From: Oscillospiraceae bacterium
GTDB taxonomy: Bacteria > Bacillota > Clostridia > Oscillospirales > Oscillospiraceae
Direction of reading: 5' to 3'
DNA length: 14,144 nucleotides
Assembly (NCBI GenBank): GCA_031255955.1
Contig: JAIRRO010000048.1
Coordinates: 1 to 14,144 of the forward strand
The position numbers and the translations under genes are program-made. This document shows, piece after piece, positions 13,807 to 14,144 of this stretch; the first letter of the stretch is position 1, and each line of letters begins with the position of its first letter. Below the pieces are notes generated by a model, which searched no databases, had not been told where the DNA came from, and worked only from the letters and a program-made list of their open reading frames with translations.

Positions 13807-14144
13807 TCAGTGCGCCGAGGCGCGAATTCTTTCTTCGATTCTCCGACGCAGGTCAGCGAGCGTATTCAGCTCGCGCGGCGCGCAGATATGTTCCTCGACT
13901 GTGTCGCCGCCGAAATCGTGTATCAGCAGCCCATCAAAGCAAATATCGGTCAAGGATTCAACCGTGTAATCCCCAAAAAAGCCGCGCAGCAGCGCCGGGT
14001 TGAATGTAAAAACGTCAATCGCGACAAGCGAATGCTCATACGCAGCGGGCGCGAGTACGGCGTCGGCGAAATCGAGGATGTATATTCCGCCGTCCTTCGA
14101 AAGAATGATATTGTCGCCGCCGATATCCCCATGGACAAACACAC
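13807..14144 (-). CDS. APH/choline-kinase-fold phosphotransferase, C-terminal part (gene starts beyond the window)
   Basis: The frame is open to the right edge and ends with TGA at 13807-13809, so only about 112 C-terminal residues are seen. They hold the catalytic loop HGDIGGDN, matching the family pattern H-G-D-x4-N, and the metal-binding motif ILDFADA (D-F-x-D). This is the signature of the aminoglycoside phosphotransferase / choline kinase fold (PF01636-like). The codon at 14140-14142 is GTG, which could be mistaken for a start, but the N-terminal lobe must lie upstream. The C-terminal helical part is short. The substrate is unknown; many chromosomal members act on sugars, choline or small metabolites rather than on antibiotics. 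It reads in the same direction as nadA but is separated from it by a promoter. Confidence 0.75.
   Translation of the reverse strand, partial: VFVHGDIGGDNIILSKDGGIYILDFADAVLAPAAYEHSLVAIDVFTFNPALLRGFFGDYTVESLTDICFDGLLIHDFGGDTVEEHICAPRELNTLADLRRRIEERIRASAH

Noticed and set aside
13807..14144. Antibiotic resistance gene (aminoglycoside phosphotransferase)
   Set aside because: Only the general kinase-fold motifs are visible in this fragment, and nothing indicates an aminoglycoside substrate or a mobile context.

Overview
The window is a gene-dense, GC-rich stretch (my estimate by eye; not computed) of a bacterial chromosome. It carries ten complete protein genes, two genes cut by the window edges and one decayed gene. 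The suf set uses the scaffold SufU (not IscU) with SufS and has no sufA or sufE. With strong AAAGGAG-type ribosome binding sites, many ATGA/GTGA stop-start overlaps and a COG1453-type ferredoxin-like aldo/keto reductase, this points to a Bacillota anaerobe, probably a member of Clostridia. I cannot place it at family level from sequence alone.

Left part (1-3700). The 3' end of an ABC exporter-type gene reads rightward. It converges on a leftward remnant of a PF00756-type esterase that has lost its nucleophile half. Next comes an intact leftward [4Fe-4S] aldo/keto reductase with a very good sigma-A-type promoter, then a divergent rightward MFS transporter.

Middle part (3705-7354, all leftward). 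A response regulator (OmpR/PhoB type) and a sensor histidine kinase are joined by a 4-bp GTGA overlap. An Orn/Lys/Arg-decarboxylase-family enzyme follows 3 bp after the kinase stop, in the same reading phase.

Right part (7396-13657, all leftward). A single operon reads nadA-sufC-sufB-sufD-sufS-sufU. It starts from a recognisable promoter (TTGCAA-16-TATAAT) and a short leader that can fold into two nested stems ending just before the nadA ribosome binding site. nadA/sufC and sufC/sufB overlap by 4 bp (ATGA). SufC2-SufB-SufD is the cluster assembly ATPase/scaffold, SufS with SufU supplies persulfide sulfur, and NadA is itself a [4Fe-4S] enzyme that makes quinolinate for NAD. Cluster assembly and a cluster-dependent client are therefore co-expressed. 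A 298-bp gap between sufS and sufU is filled by degenerate copies of a 36-bp hairpin-forming repeat. The two-component genes begin only 41 bp after sufU with no visible terminator, so they may receive read-through from the suf operon.

The right edge holds the C-terminal part of an APH/choline-kinase-fold phosphotransferase.

I did not find a clear new defence or mobile system. The points that best repay a second look are the intra-operon repeat array, the structured nadA-suf leader, a His-to-Tyr change at a normally conserved SufB position, and the truncated esterase.
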